A model generated the notes under the pieces. It did not search any database, was not told the DNA's origin, and saw nothing but the letters and a program-made list of their open reading frames with translations. A DNA stretch of 64,000 nt, taken from the NCBI GenBank assembly GCA_050301235.1, contig JBNKZD010000005.1, forward strand, positions 1 through 64,000. The letters are read 5' to 3'. The position numbers were made by a program, and so were the translations under genes. Of the stretch, positions 8,872-19,200 are shown in pieces. This stretch comes from JAFGIN01 sp050301235. Lineage in GTDB: Bacteria > Fibrobacterota > Chitinivibrionia > Chitinivibrionales > Chitinispirillaceae. Position 1 is the first letter of the stretch, and each line of letters starts with the position of its first letter.

Positions 8872-9482
8872 GCACTATTGAAGGACGTCTCCTTATCCTG
8901 TTATTACTTCTGGCCGGGAGCAGCCACAGCAAAACTGTACCAGACCAGAATGTAAGAACTGCTTTCAAGGTAATTAATGTCAATAAAGATGACAGCCTCA
9001 ATGTACGTCAGGAACCGGATGCATCAGCTCCGGTCGTCTGTCGACTTGCGGCAACCACCACTGGCATCGAGGTAATCGATACCGTAAAGAGTAAAAAATG
9101 GTGGAAAATCAGATATATGGGGAATACCGGATATGTTAACCGATCCTTTCTGATACAGAAAATAGATAGTGGATTCAACAAAAAACTATCCTGTCTTGGC
9201 ACTGAACCATTCTGGAATCTGTCCATTAACAGTAACCAGATCATTCTAAACAATCCAATTGATCACATGCGAACCTATACGATCACTAAAATGGAGCAAT
9301 CCATGAATTCAACAGTGAAATGGTTTATTGAAGGTATCGCCTCGAATGGAGAAAAACTTGCAATCTACCTTTCGGAAGGAACCTGTTCTGATGATATGAG
9401 TGACACACGCTATCGATATCAGGTTTTCATTTACGATTCTGCAAAGTCGACGGCTATCAGCGGCTGCTGTAACGAACAGTAA
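8868..9482 (+). CDS. Periplasmic SH3b plus COG3650/lysozyme-inhibitor-like protein (probable immunity protein)
   Basis: A 204-residue product whose ATG overlaps the toxin stop (ATGA at 8868-8871), so translation is coupled. It has a signal peptide (LLILLLLLAGSSHS). A bacterial SH3 domain covers about residues 33-97 (SLNVRQEPDASAPV, KWWKIRYMGNTGYVNRSFL). The C-terminal domain opens with GTEPFWNLSI and closes with CSDDMSD ... ISGCC, the pattern of COG3650 and related lysozyme-inhibitor-like domains. SH3b domains bind peptidoglycan, and inhibitor domains of this type act on cell-wall hydrolases in the periplasm. The neighbouring amidase and the 4-base overlap make self-protection the natural reading. 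An alternative is a second, wall-targeting subunit. The domain calls are solid; the immunity role is inferred. Confidence 0.75.
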   Translation: MSTIEGRLLILLLLLAGSSHSKTVPDQNVRTAFKVINVNKDDSLNVRQEPDASAPVVCRLAATTTGIEVIDTVKSKKWWKIRYMGNTGYVNRSFLIQKIDSGFNKKLSCLGTEPFWNLSINSNQIILNNPIDHMRTYTITKMEQSMNSTVKWFIEGIASNGEKLAIYLSEGTCSDDMSDTRYRYQVFIYDSAKSTAISGCCNEQ

Positions 9483-9701
9483 GAAACCTTAATGCAATGG
9501 CATTGGAGCCGACCCACCTGGGGAACGTACAATTTTTTTATTATTTACATTTTATACAATATTTCGGCATTAGTTCATAGAACTAATCTGTCTCTTCTCC
9601 TATAAAAACATTAAAACCTTCTTCATACATTAGAATGAGTACAGCAGTTACCAGATCTGATCGCGATAATGGTAACTACTGGTTACATTCCGTTTTTGTT
9701 A

Positions 9702-12419
9702 TCACCGCAGAGCTATCTGCTGCACCATCAGCTGGTCACCCGTTTTAATCTTTACCATATATATACCATTACTCAACCCGGTCGAGTGTAAAGGTAATTC
9801 ATAATGCATCCGGCCATTACCAGCTTTTTGAGAATACGAAAACAATCTGCACCCATTCAACTTGTAAATTGAGATACTGACCGGAGCGGCCTGAGATAAC
9901 CTGACCGATATCCTGTCATTTGCAATGGTTACGACATGCTGATTCCCTGATTTCTTATCACGGATAACCTTTACTGTGGGATCATTGGAGATCGTGACGC
10001 CTTCATTGACCGGCACAGCAGACAGCCTTACTGACAGCAACTTCTTTTCAGAATCCCATATCGTACCATTCTGGTTAGCCGGGATATCAGACAATTTTGT
10101 ATAGGATTTAATTTCTTCCTTACTTAAATAGATCTTCTGGGCTGCTGATAAACCGTGATAGACAATCTGAAATGTTCTCTTTGATGGTGCATTTGTGAAC
10201 TGTCCTTCAACAGCACCAATATCAACACGAAGTGAACTCTCTTTGTACTTGATATCGGTAAGCCTGTACTCCTTTTTGGTCCTGTATTTTTCAGTCACGC
10301 CGTCATCTTCATACAGTTGAAATGTACCATCTGCACCGGTATATACATGAACAATCAGAGTATCCTTCGGAATAAAAAAGGTTGATTTTGCAAAAGGCAC
10401 CATCGGAATCACCGCACCTTCACGTACGAATGCCGGAAGTACACCGGTTGCAGCAGAATAATTTACAGTCTGATCACCGGTATACTTTTTGTCATTCCAG
10501 AAATCATACCAGTTTCCTTTGGGGAACCAGACCGACACATTATTGTTGCCATCGGAACAATTGGGAGCAATCAGCATCTCCCTGCCCCAATAATACTGCA
10601 TCTCTTTCTGCCAGGCAGTTGCGTTGCTCTGATCTTCAAGAAACATCGAACGCACCATCGGTACTCCGGTTGAAAAGGCTTTGTACGCATAAGTATAGAT
10701 ATAAGGAATCATTTGATATCTGGTGGTTATAAATGTTTTTGCGGTAGCCTGGCATGTTGTATTGCGCTGCAGCGGCCATCGCCGGTGAGAAGGACCGTGA
10801 GGTTTCCAGATCGGAGTAAAACTGCCAAAACCCATGTCCCATTGACGATAGCTGTTATCACCATTATTGGTCAGATTGACATGTCCACCAGCATCATGGT
10901 TGAAAAATGGAAAACCGCATAAACCTGCAGACTGCATCGCTTTCACCTGATATTTCATATCGTTGTAATTACCATTGATATCACCACTCCAGTAAAATCC
11001 GAACCGCTGTGCACCGGCAGTAATACCGCGGCTCCAGAAATAGGAACGTTTCGATTCACCAATAGCCGAATCCCAGCCTTCCTTTACGCATGCTTTTAGC
11101 AGGTCAAAATGATAGTTGATAGCTTCTTCAGCCCATCGTTTACCACTTTTAAGGGTTGTTGAGTGGTTGTGATCCGGATAATCAAATTCGTCAAGCCAGA
11201 CTGCATCACCCGGATATGCAATGGCAGGGTTGAATGCCTTATTGAAAAACAGATCCCAGATCCATTTCCGTGCAGCCGGATTGGTAAAATCCGGACAGGC
11301 GGTGGAATTGGGTATTCCATATTTTGCCTGATCCCACCCCCAGCATTTCGGGATATTCGGACGGTTGAGATCAAGTGTTACCGTTATCCCATTTGCATCA
11401 CACCACTTTTTATACTCCGGCGGGTTGTATTTGTTGTTGAATTCAAACCAGGAGTTCTGCTGTGTCGAGACCGCTTCATTTGATGCCCGCCATGCATTAT
11501 CGTTTACCTGATGATCAATTGCAAATCCGGCATTACGATGCTTGGTAATCATGTCTTTCCACCAGCTTTCCCCGGGATTGGTGGGATCAGATTTATCCGA
11601 AAGGTGGAGACCGAAAATAGATTTCTGTGGTAAACGTGGACGGCCGGTCAGTTGTGTGTAACGATCAACTACCTGCGTAAGTTGCGGTCCTGCAATGAAA
11701 AAATAATCCATTTTACCGCCGTACCCTTCACCATTTATCGATAGTGAATACTCATTGTTCTGGCAGAGCGTTATCGTGTGTGTAAATGTAGTATTCAGGA
11801 AAACACCATATCCTTTTGACGAAAGAAAAAACGGTACGATGCAGGCTCCCTCAGCCCCGGCAGAAACCTTAAGACTTGTGCCGGTTCTGTCAAGTTTCGG
11901 GATACGTCCGTATTTTTCATGCCCCAATCCTGCAAAATGCTCATCGGTTGTGGCTTCAAATGATTCTGTAACATTATTGCCACTCCAGACAACACCATCC
12001 TTCTCTTTAAGTAATGCTCCGGAACCATTCTTCAATGAAAAAGAGATTCGCATCGGTTTTTTTGCCAGCGTAAGCATGACACCATCAGCCGCTTTTGTAG
12101 AGATCTGAAGTTCGGATGACTTGTCCTCAACTGCCAGCACTCCTTTCCAATCATGCCGTTCGACCATTTCATACTGGGTGTCCGGATAAAAATTTTCGTT
12201 ATTTTTAACAGCCTGAACCCTGACCATATAGTCACCGTAAGGAGTAATCCGAATTTTTTCGCCACTCCCTCCTGTGATCACAATACTGCTCCCGGATTCT
12301 GCATGTGAAGCATATTCTCCAATCTGACCGACAGCCAGAGAAACCCCCAGTTGTACCATCATCAGTCCCAAAAACTTTTTTTTGAGTGGCTGACACCTCG
12401 AAATTTTTAAACATCTCAT
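9702..12419 (-). CDS. Secreted glycoside hydrolase family 31 (alpha-glucosidase/alpha-xylosidase type)
   Basis: A 905-residue GH31 enzyme with an N-terminal beta-sandwich, a TIM barrel and C-terminal beta domains. The nucleophile is the Asp in AVWLDEFD (D410) and the acid/base is the Asp in YWSGDING (D480). FFNHDAGGH and FTPIWKPHG are further barrel motifs. The frame is open from a TTG at 12473, but ATG 12419 is preferred: GAGGGAG lies 11 bases upstream and it gives a clean signal peptide (basic start, LGLMMVQLGVSLAVG). The last 70 residues (VSISIYKLNGCRLFSYS ... LSNGIYMVKIK) are a Por/T9SS-like sorting domain, so surface attachment or export is expected. Specificity within GH31 cannot be read from this. 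It likely trims alpha-linked glucose or xylose from plant or storage glycans. It stands alone, with 219 gene-free bases before the convergent toxin region. Confidence 0.9.
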   Translation of the reverse strand: MRCLKISRCQPLKKKFLGLMMVQLGVSLAVGQIGEYASHAESGSSIVITGGSGEKIRITPYGDYMVRVQAVKNNENFYPDTQYEMVERHDWKGVLAVEDKSSELQISTKAADGVMLTLAKKPMRISFSLKNGSGALLKEKDGVVWSGNNVTESFEATTDEHFAGLGHEKYGRIPKLDRTGTSLKVSAGAEGACIVPFFLSSKGYGVFLNTTFTHTITLCQNNEYSLSINGEGYGGKMDYFFIAGPQLTQVVDRYTQLTGRPRLPQKSIFGLHLSDKSDPTNPGESWWKDMITKHRNAGFAIDHQVNDNAWRASNEAVSTQQNSWFEFNNKYNPPEYKKWCDANGITVTLDLNRPNIPKCWGWDQAKYGIPNSTACPDFTNPAARKWIWDLFFNKAFNPAIAYPGDAVWLDEFDYPDHNHSTTLKSGKRWAEEAINYHFDLLKACVKEGWDSAIGESKRSYFWSRGITAGAQRFGFYWSGDINGNYNDMKYQVKAMQSAGLCGFPFFNHDAGGHVNLTNNGDNSYRQWDMGFGSFTPIWKPHGPSHRRWPLQRNTTCQATAKTFITTRYQMIPYIYTYAYKAFSTGVPMVRSMFLEDQSNATAWQKEMQYYWGREMLIAPNCSDGNNNVSVWFPKGNWYDFWNDKKYTGDQTVNYSAATGVLPAFVREGAVIPMVPFAKSTFFIPKDTLIVHVYTGADGTFQLYEDDGVTEKYRTKKEYRLTDIKYKESSLRVDIGAVEGQFTNAPSKRTFQIVYHGLSAAQKIYLSKEEIKSYTKLSDIPANQNGTIWDSEKKLLSVRLSAVPVNEGVTISNDPTVKVIRDKKSGNQHVVTIANDRISVRLSQAAPVSISIYKLNGCRLFSYSQKAGNGRMHYELPLHSTGLSNGIYMVKIKTGDQLMVQQIALR

Positions 12420-12739
12420 ACCGATCTTGGCTCCCTCTATAAATTGTTGATTTTTTATGCCCTGTTCCTTCAATACATTATTAAAATAATAACAAACTGT
12501 TCATTCTTCACACTAATCGGCTGAATTTGGTGAAATCTTTTCTTACAAATTTCAGGAACTGTGCACATTTGAAACAATTGTTTTTCTCATATTTTACAGT
12601 GCTTTCCTTAATTTATGTTCACAACAATTTAACTGACTGCTATAAGTTTTCCACATTTTAACAAAATCCACCAATAAGTTAATTTGCTCTCAGGCTGCCG
12701 GCAGGGTATTCCAAGCAGTTTCTCCCACTTCTTATCATC

Positions 12740-13114
12740 AACCATGCGCGAAAGAGAAAACTCGTTGTATGAATTTCTCTATTTTTAAGCTCATCCATTA
12801 AAAAGAGTTTATCTTTTATCCAGACCGGCATTGCAGTAAGAAAACTCGCTATCCCTGATGGAGCAAAAGCTGATACGTTTCGAGCAACCGTTCAAACCTT
12901 AAAAAAGGTTTTTCATAAAAAGCAACTGCCGAAACACAATCCGGGGTAACATCAGACTCCTTCAACACATATTTTAATGCGTGCTGCGGAAAAGATGAGT
13001 CTGCTTCTTTCGTGTCAATCGTTCTTCCTGTGCAGCCGCAACAATTGTCCCATCGACAACAATCGCAGCAGCACTATCATGATAAAAATCTGAGATACCA
13101 AGTACTGCTTTCAA
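12740..13114 (-). pseudogene. Carbamoyltransferase (NodU/CmcH family), decayed N-terminal remnant
   Basis: I found this by translating the gap on the minus strand. From TTG 13114 the frame reads VLGISDFYHDSAAAIVVDG, then IVAAAQEERLTRKK, the N-terminal signature of the carbamoyltransferase/NodU family. The reading then shifts frame several times: ADSSFPQHALKYVLKESDV, VSAVAFYEKPF, FERLLETY, FAPSGIASFLTAMPVW, IKDKLFLMDELKNREI. Each segment matches the family in order, but at least three frameshifts separate them. All text after about residue 125 is missing from a protein of roughly 570-600 residues. These enzymes carbamoylate sugars or natural products. The gene is dead here. The small DUF5989 ORF just upstream is its usual partner. 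Confidence 0.85.
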
Positions 13115-13120
13115 ATCGTC

Positions 13121-13291
13121 TCAAAAAATCGAATAGATAAACGGAGCAATAGCGCTACCACTTGACAACACTAAAACAGCTCCCAGCAATAATAGCGTAA
13201 CGATAGCAGGAATAAGCCAGAACTTACACCGTTTAATTATGAATATCAGAAACAATATGAAAATATATAACTGCTGACAGCAATTCACCAC
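13121..13291 (-). CDS. DUF5989-type small membrane protein
   Basis: A 56-residue frame from GTG 13291 (GTG GTG), ending KFWLIPAIVTLLLLGAVL then LSSGSAIAPFIYSIF. The second half is the diagnostic DUF5989 text (long hydrophobic helix, then GSALAPFIYTLF-like end). These tiny proteins lie immediately beside NodU-type carbamoyltransferases, exactly as here, seven bases upstream of the remnant. The N-terminus (LYIFILFLIFI) is unusually hydrophobic and the start is uncertain, so it may also be decaying. The function of the family is unknown; a membrane partner of a carbamoyltransferase/SxtJ-type locus is the usual context. Confidence 0.65.
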   Translation of the reverse strand: MVNCCQQLYIFILFLIFIIKRCKFWLIPAIVTLLLLGAVLVLSSGSAIAPFIYSIF

Positions 13292-13382
13292 AGTATAATC
13301 GTTCAGAAGAAATCTTCATCACATTATATATATTATAAGATATACATCAGGTGTTCAGAGATAAAAATATTCAGGGTTGGAC

Positions 13383-15767
13383 ATGCAGGCAATAACATTA
13401 AATCACACTATCGAGAAAATAACCAAATTTATTTTTTTAACATCAGCTATTACCTTTATTAGTTGTCAGACTACCACAAATAATGAAATCCAATCCACGG
13501 GTGAACCAACGCAAATTATTATCGACTATCCTCTTCAGGAATCAATTTTTCCACCCGAATTTGCTGCCCCATCAATAATATGGCGAGACCCGGACAGCAA
13601 TTCCACATTCTGGAAAATAGCTGTTACCTTTTCCGATGGATCAGATTCAGTCAGCACAGAATCTCCTGGCGCACTTTTAAAAATCGGTGAAATTGACTCG
13701 AGTTGCATTGCACCTACTAACGAAGTTCCATCATTTTCCCCACAACAGGCTGCAGCCCATTCCTGGCGACCCGATAGTGCTTTCTGGAATACAATTAAGA
13801 TGAATTCCATTGACAAACCTGCTACCATTGTTATTACCGGACACAGCCGTAAAAAACCAAAAGCTGTTCTTTCCCGGGGAAAGATAACTATCCAAACCTC
13901 AATTGATTCGGTTGGTGCCCCGATTTTTTATCGTGATGTACCACTGATGCCATCTGAAAGTGAAAAAGGTGTGATAAAACCTCTGGCACCGCAGGCGATA
14001 CCTCTCATTGCCTGGCGACTCCGTGATGTAAGTTCACAGCATAGCCGCTTAATGATGAAAGGATTACACTCCTGTGCGAATTGCCACTCGTTTTCATCTG
14101 ATGGAAAAACACTTGGCATGGATATGGATGGTCCCCTCAATGACAAAGGATTATACACATTGGTCAAAGTACAGCCTCGGATTACAATCCGTAGTGAAGA
14201 TCAGATTGCATGGAGTACATTTAAAGGCAGACTGGGAAACAGATTGCGTGTAGGATTCATGTCGCAGGTATCCCCAGATGGGCGCTATGTTATCACATCA
14301 GTCAACGATCCCGGTTTCACCCAGAGTGATTATGAACGTCGCAAGAACCCCAGAGATCTTCAACACACCTATTATGTCGCTAATTTCAAGCAGTATAACT
14401 TTTTGCAGGTTTTTTACCCTACTCATGGCATCCTTGCATGGTACAATCCTTCAACGGGGTTCCTCAACTATCTCCCCGGAGCTGATGATACAAACTTTGT
14501 ACATGCAAACGCGGTGTGGAGTCCCGATGGTAAATATCTGGTGTTTGTTCGGGCAAAGGCACAGGACGCTTATCCACAGGGAAAGCAGATGGCTCAGTTT
14601 GCAAATGACTCTAACGAAACTCAGATTCAGTTCGATCTGTACCGTATCCCATTTAATAACGGTAAAGGTGGAAAACCTGAACCAATCCCGGGTGCATCAC
14701 ATAACGGAATGAGCAACTCCTTCCCCAAAATTTCACCTGATGGCAGATGGATTGTTTTTGTTCAGGCCCGCAACGGTCTTCTCATGCGTCCGGATGGGAA
14801 GCTGTATATTGTTCCTTCTGAGGGTGGTACTGCCCGCCTGATGAAATGCAATACTGCACTGATGAACTCCTGGCACAGTTTTTCTCCGAACGGCCGCTGG
14901 CTGGTTTTTTCATCAAAGAGTCGTTCACCATATACACAAATGTTTCTTACACATATTGATTCCGCCGGCGAAGACAGCCCGCCAATTCTGATTGAAAATG
15001 CCACTGCAGCTAACCGGGCTGTTAATATTCCCGAGTTTGTAAATATTCCTCCGAATAGATTACAGAAGATTGAAACTCCTGCGGCGGATTATGCAAAATA
15101 CTGCGATCTTGCTGTTGAAGCTATGAAAAACCGGTTGTTTGAACGTGCGGTTCAGGAGTGGAAAAACGCAATAAAAATTGATTCATCAGACTCCTGGGTG
15201 CACAACAACTTTGGCGTTGCCCTGATGGAAACCGATCAGGTGGACACGGCAATTGCCCACTATCGAAAAGCTATCCGTATCAATCCAGAATATTGGGAAG
15301 CATACAACAATCTTGGTGAAGCATTATCACAAAAAAGCGACTTTAAAGATGCTGTCCGGCAGTTTGAAAAAGCAGTACAACTCAATCCGAACTTTACGGT
15401 CGCACGAGCCAACCTTGGACTGGCAATGATTCAGAGTGGCTTGTCAGATGAAGCTATCTTCCATCTTAAAATTGTCATCAAAGAAGACCCCGACCAGCCG
15501 GATGCACGTAGAAATCTTGGGCACCTGTATGCGGAAAAGGGTCAATTTCAGGAAGCGAGCATTCAGCTTGGTGAAGCAGTCCGACTTACCGATGGAAAGG
15601 ACCCATTCGCACTCTTTCTTCTGGGGTGCGTCTATGATGAACTCGGACGGGCTGAGGATGCTGCGGCTCTGCAGAATCGGGCACTTGCATTGGCAAATCA
15701 ACAGAAGAACACTGAACTGGTTCAGACAATTCTAATACAACTCAATAACCGGCACAAAAATCGATAA
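13383..15767 (+). CDS. Lipoprotein with haem c site, PD40 propeller and TPR domain
   Basis: A 794-residue protein. I chose ATG 13383 over the TTG at 13377 because AGGG (13373-13376) is then six bases upstream. A lipoprotein signal ends at C28 (AITFISC). A beta-sandwich-like N-terminal part follows, then one haem c motif, CANCH at 231-235. PD40/TolB blades come next (QVSPDGRYVITS, WSPDGKYLVFV, KISPDGRWIVF, SFSPNGRWLVFSS). From about residue 570 there are at least five tetratricopeptide repeats (NNFGVALME, NNLGEALSQ, ANLGLAMIQ, RNLGHLYAE). The protein is probably anchored on the periplasmic or outer side, with the haem for redox or structural use and the TPRs for partner docking. Similar PD40-cytochrome-TPR chimeras occur in Bacteroidota and Planctomycetota without a known role. 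It is the second haem/propeller hybrid in the window. Confidence 0.75.
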   Translation: MQAITLNHTIEKITKFIFLTSAITFISCQTTTNNEIQSTGEPTQIIIDYPLQESIFPPEFAAPSIIWRDPDSNSTFWKIAVTFSDGSDSVSTESPGALLKIGEIDSSCIAPTNEVPSFSPQQAAAHSWRPDSAFWNTIKMNSIDKPATIVITGHSRKKPKAVLSRGKITIQTSIDSVGAPIFYRDVPLMPSESEKGVIKPLAPQAIPLIAWRLRDVSSQHSRLMMKGLHSCANCHSFSSDGKTLGMDMDGPLNDKGLYTLVKVQPRITIRSEDQIAWSTFKGRLGNRLRVGFMSQVSPDGRYVITSVNDPGFTQSDYERRKNPRDLQHTYYVANFKQYNFLQVFYPTHGILAWYNPSTGFLNYLPGADDTNFVHANAVWSPDGKYLVFVRAKAQDAYPQGKQMAQFANDSNETQIQFDLYRIPFNNGKGGKPEPIPGASHNGMSNSFPKISPDGRWIVFVQARNGLLMRPDGKLYIVPSEGGTARLMKCNTALMNSWHSFSPNGRWLVFSSKSRSPYTQMFLTHIDSAGEDSPPILIENATAANRAVNIPEFVNIPPNRLQKIETPAADYAKYCDLAVEAMKNRLFERAVQEWKNAIKIDSSDSWVHNNFGVALMETDQVDTAIAHYRKAIRINPEYWEAYNNLGEALSQKSDFKDAVRQFEKAVQLNPNFTVARANLGLAMIQSGLSDEAIFHLKIVIKEDPDQPDARRNLGHLYAEKGQFQEASIQLGEAVRLTDGKDPFALFLLGCVYDELGRAEDAAALQNRALALANQQKNTELVQTILIQLNNRHKNR

Positions 15768-15833
15768 CGTCAGTTCATGAAAAAAGCACCTCAATTTTCA
15801 ACTATTTCACATTTGAAATTGATCGCAACACTG

Positions 15834-16142
15834 TTACCTGTGCGCCAAAGCACCTGCAAGAATAGCATATGATCGGGGATTTGTCGAATCCAGCCTTACT
15901 GCTGCAGTAAAATGTTCTATTACTTCATCTATGCTTTTTGACATCACCAGAACGTTTCCAAAATTAATCTGCAATTCAACCGAGTGAGGATACACCGCTA
16001 CTGCAGATTCAAATTTCTTAACCGCTGCCGCTATCTCTCCTGTACTCTGATGTTTTGTTCCCTCTGCATTATAGTACGCGGCAAGTGCCAAGAATACCAG
16101 GCCAACTATTGCCATTAAACTGAGAAACAGCAATTGCTTCAT
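15834..16142 (-). CDS. Small membrane-anchored TPR protein
   Basis: A 102-residue product with an N-terminal membrane helix or uncleaved signal (residues 4-24). Two TPR-like units follow (AAAVKKFESAVAVYPHS, DEVIEHFTAAVRLDSTNPRSY). It is convergent with the haem/TPR lipoprotein, whose end lies 66 bases away, and its repeats resemble that protein's. It is short for a TPR protein, so it could be a truncated duplicate or a small scaffold. A terminator hairpin lies just upstream of its ATG and belongs to the next minus-strand gene. Confidence 0.6.
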   Translation of the reverse strand: MKQLLFLSLMAIVGLVFLALAAYYNAEGTKHQSTGEIAAAVKKFESAVAVYPHSVELQINFGNVLVMSKSIDEVIEHFTAAVRLDSTNPRSYAILAGALAHR

Positions 16143-16174
16143 TTTTCATGATAGACAGGTCTTTCTATTTAAAA

Positions 16175-16200
16175 AAAAGGGCACATTGCTGTGCCCTTTT
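16175..16200 (-). terminator. Intrinsic terminator of the beta-helix gene
   Basis: Perfect 11-base stem (AAAAGGGCACA / TGTGCCCTTTT) with a four-base loop. Read on the minus strand it is followed by eight T. It sits 29 bases after the stop of the 16229-21022 gene. Confidence 0.85.
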
Positions 16201-16228
16201 CTATTGGTAGTAATAGTTCACTGCAGTA

Positions 16229-19200
16229 CTATTCTCTTTTAACTGCAATTTTTCTGGTGTCCGTCAGATATTTCGCTGCGCCACCCTCAGCAGTAATATC
16301 TACATAGAGAAGATATGTTCCGGTCCCAACCAGTCGGCCTTTTTTATTTCTTCCATTCCATTTCAACTCTTTATACACCTTGTTGGTACCAACTTTTTTA
16401 TCTGCATCAGAAATCTTCTGCTGAGATACAAAGATAGAATTTCCCATATTATCCAGTATCATTACCTTCGCATCCAGATCAACAGGTTTGTCTTTATTGA
16501 CAAGAGTAGTTGTAACCATGATATTCAAATAATTATCGCGTTTAGCAATATATGGAGACGGCCCCACTTTTATTACCGGTTTGATCTTTGCTTCCCTAAC
16601 GACAATTAAAGCTTTACGATTAGGATTAACTCCCTGAGCGTTTCCATTAATATCTGAAAAAGGACTTGTGTCGTTATTAACCTTTATCATAATCTTATCA
16701 CCACTCATTACCATGGCAGTACCGGTAACACTATTAACTTTAAATTCGTAGGCTGATGCAGACTGACTCATATATGCAAGATCAACCGTATATTCCTGAC
16801 CGCTGCTGGTGAAAAAGGTAAACGGTGTCATTGCATTGATTGTCTGAGTTTTGAGCTGTTCAGAGAACTTAACACGTAATGTATCCGGATCCCTGGTTTC
16901 ATCATCGTTTATTTTACCCTGGGAATAAAAAACGGTATCGATAATTACTGGTGCAGCGAAATCCTCTGCTCTCTTTTTAATAATTTCCGAAAAACGTTTG
17001 CTCGAAACGGTAATATTCAAATCACCGCTGGTTTTACAGTCTGCATTACCGTCAAATTTGCCCGTGAGATTGAGCGTAATACTGGTACTATCTATTTTGC
17101 CGTCAGATGTAAGTAAATATGAAGCATTTTCACTCCTTATCGTATCTGTCATGAGTGTGGCTCCAAAGAATGCAAGATATTTCTGATCGCCAATCTTCAC
17201 TTTCTTATTAAATTTAAGGGTTACCTGATCGACTGTACCGTCTCCATTCCTGTCATAATAACCGGCAGTATCAATTGAAGGAGCGATTTCCTGAATAATA
17301 AGTTCAACCGGTCGATTATCTTTATGTGCATTGTTTCCATTTGCGTCAACAATCTTAGATACACCATCTGCATCGACATAAATCTTAAGTGAATCTCCCT
17401 CTTTTGGCGCCTTATCCTCGCCTTTATTCTCAACCGCAATCTTCCATCTGTTATCAGACATTGGAGTTGCTGAAAGTACATTTAAAATGACCCCACCTTT
17501 GGTTGTTAACTGAAGTGCTTCACCAATGGCTTTATCACTCTGAATAAATTCACTGAATGCAACTATCAGTGTATCGGTCTTTCCGGTGACAAGACGCTCA
17601 ATCAACCAGGCACCTTTAATGAGTGGTCCAACATTGTCAGTGATATTAAAATTGGCAGTAACCGTCTCCGTCAATGTTGGGTTCTTCCAGTAAGAAGTTC
17701 CGAGATCCTGTTTTGCACTGCTTGTTATCCCTGCAGGAAATGTCTCGGGCAAGGTTACTATTACATGTGTGGAATCCTGCGGATCAAGTTTCATATTGGC
17801 TTTCATTACCATTTTCTTTGTATCGTTTCTGGTTGGCCAATAAATTTCAACAGAATCAGGTATCTCCGTTTCTTTCAGTGCCTTTACATAATAAATATCA
17901 AGCTGATCTACAGCACCATTACCATTATTAGCGGTATAGCTGGCAGTTTTGATCGTCGTAATACATGATGTAAAATTTATTCCTTTACGGGATTGAGGAA
18001 GTACGCGTACTGCACTACCGGGAACGTTCGTAATTGTAATCATACCATCACGAATGGAACCTGCAACCAATGCCTGGATATAAATTTTTGCGATACCTTT
18101 TTTCAGTTTAGCTGTCGTAATTTTTACAGTATCGCTTTCAGAATCAGTTGCATACGCAACAATCTGAGTTGGATTAAAATCAATTGAGAACTCATTAACG
18201 ACATCTGTCAATGTATCAAGACCGTTGGTTGATGCCCGGATCTGAACAGGAACTCTCAATCCTGTGCAGGTATTTTCCGGGATAATCACTTTGGGGTCAT
18301 ACATAGTCGTATCACTGTAGAATATGTAGTAACGGTTCTTTGGTTTTCCAACGATCAGCTTTGCATTATCAGTTGCTCCTGGAACAGATATAAGTGTGCC
18401 AACGATAGGAATCGTGTCCCAGATTTCTCCATCAGTGACTTTCATCTTCAAAGATGCAACTCCATTAGTATCGGTATCGACCTGTGCGCTACCGTCTACA
18501 TCACCGATAGCCGGTTTTGTACTTTCCAGTTTAACAGCAGTCTTCACTTTTACTTTGTTATCATACTTATCATATACCTGAAGTTTTACATCATAAGGGG
18601 ATCCTGGATAAATAATGTCAAGTCCTTTGGATGGAGGTGCATCGAAAAGAATTTTTGCAGGAAGACCTGGTTTGATATTAATCTGTGCCGAAGTTCCCAT
18701 AATTGCCCGACCAGCTTCGGAAGCAACCGGGTAGTAAATACCATTGGCAGTTATAATATCCCAACCTGATTCCGGCATTTTGGTAAACATGACAGGTGTA
18801 GTTAAACCTCCGGGAATAGGTACACCGGTAATAACAATCTTTTTCCCTTCAGGATCAAGAAGATCGAAGGGCGAAACCATGCTCAATTGAGTTTCTTTTA
18901 CTTCCCCAAAGGTGAGAGCAGTACCCTTAACATCCTGGGGAATGATCTGTAACCGATACGCTTCTCCAACCTGTACGGAAGTAAGTTCGGTTGATGAGTT
19001 CATCGGTCCATCAGGAGGATACAGCTTTACACTGAAAAGATTCTGCAATTTCCGGTAAGGCAAAAAGCCAACAGAACTTGTTACCGTTTCCCCACTGGAT
19101 CCTTTTCCTTCGATTATCAGCTCCAGATATGCATACTCACCTGTTTGCGTAATAGGAAAGGTGATAGTATTCAAGCCCATACTTACCTTGGTCGATGTAA

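Noticed and set aside
5416..9482. A type VI or extracellular contractile injection system locus
   Set aside because: The effector-like gene is here, but no sheath, tube, spike or baseplate gene is visible, so delivery remains inference.
9645..9684. Inverted repeat GTTACC...GGTAAC between convergent genes as a terminator
   Set aside because: The arms are short, the loop is long and there is no T-run, so it is not a credible intrinsic terminator.
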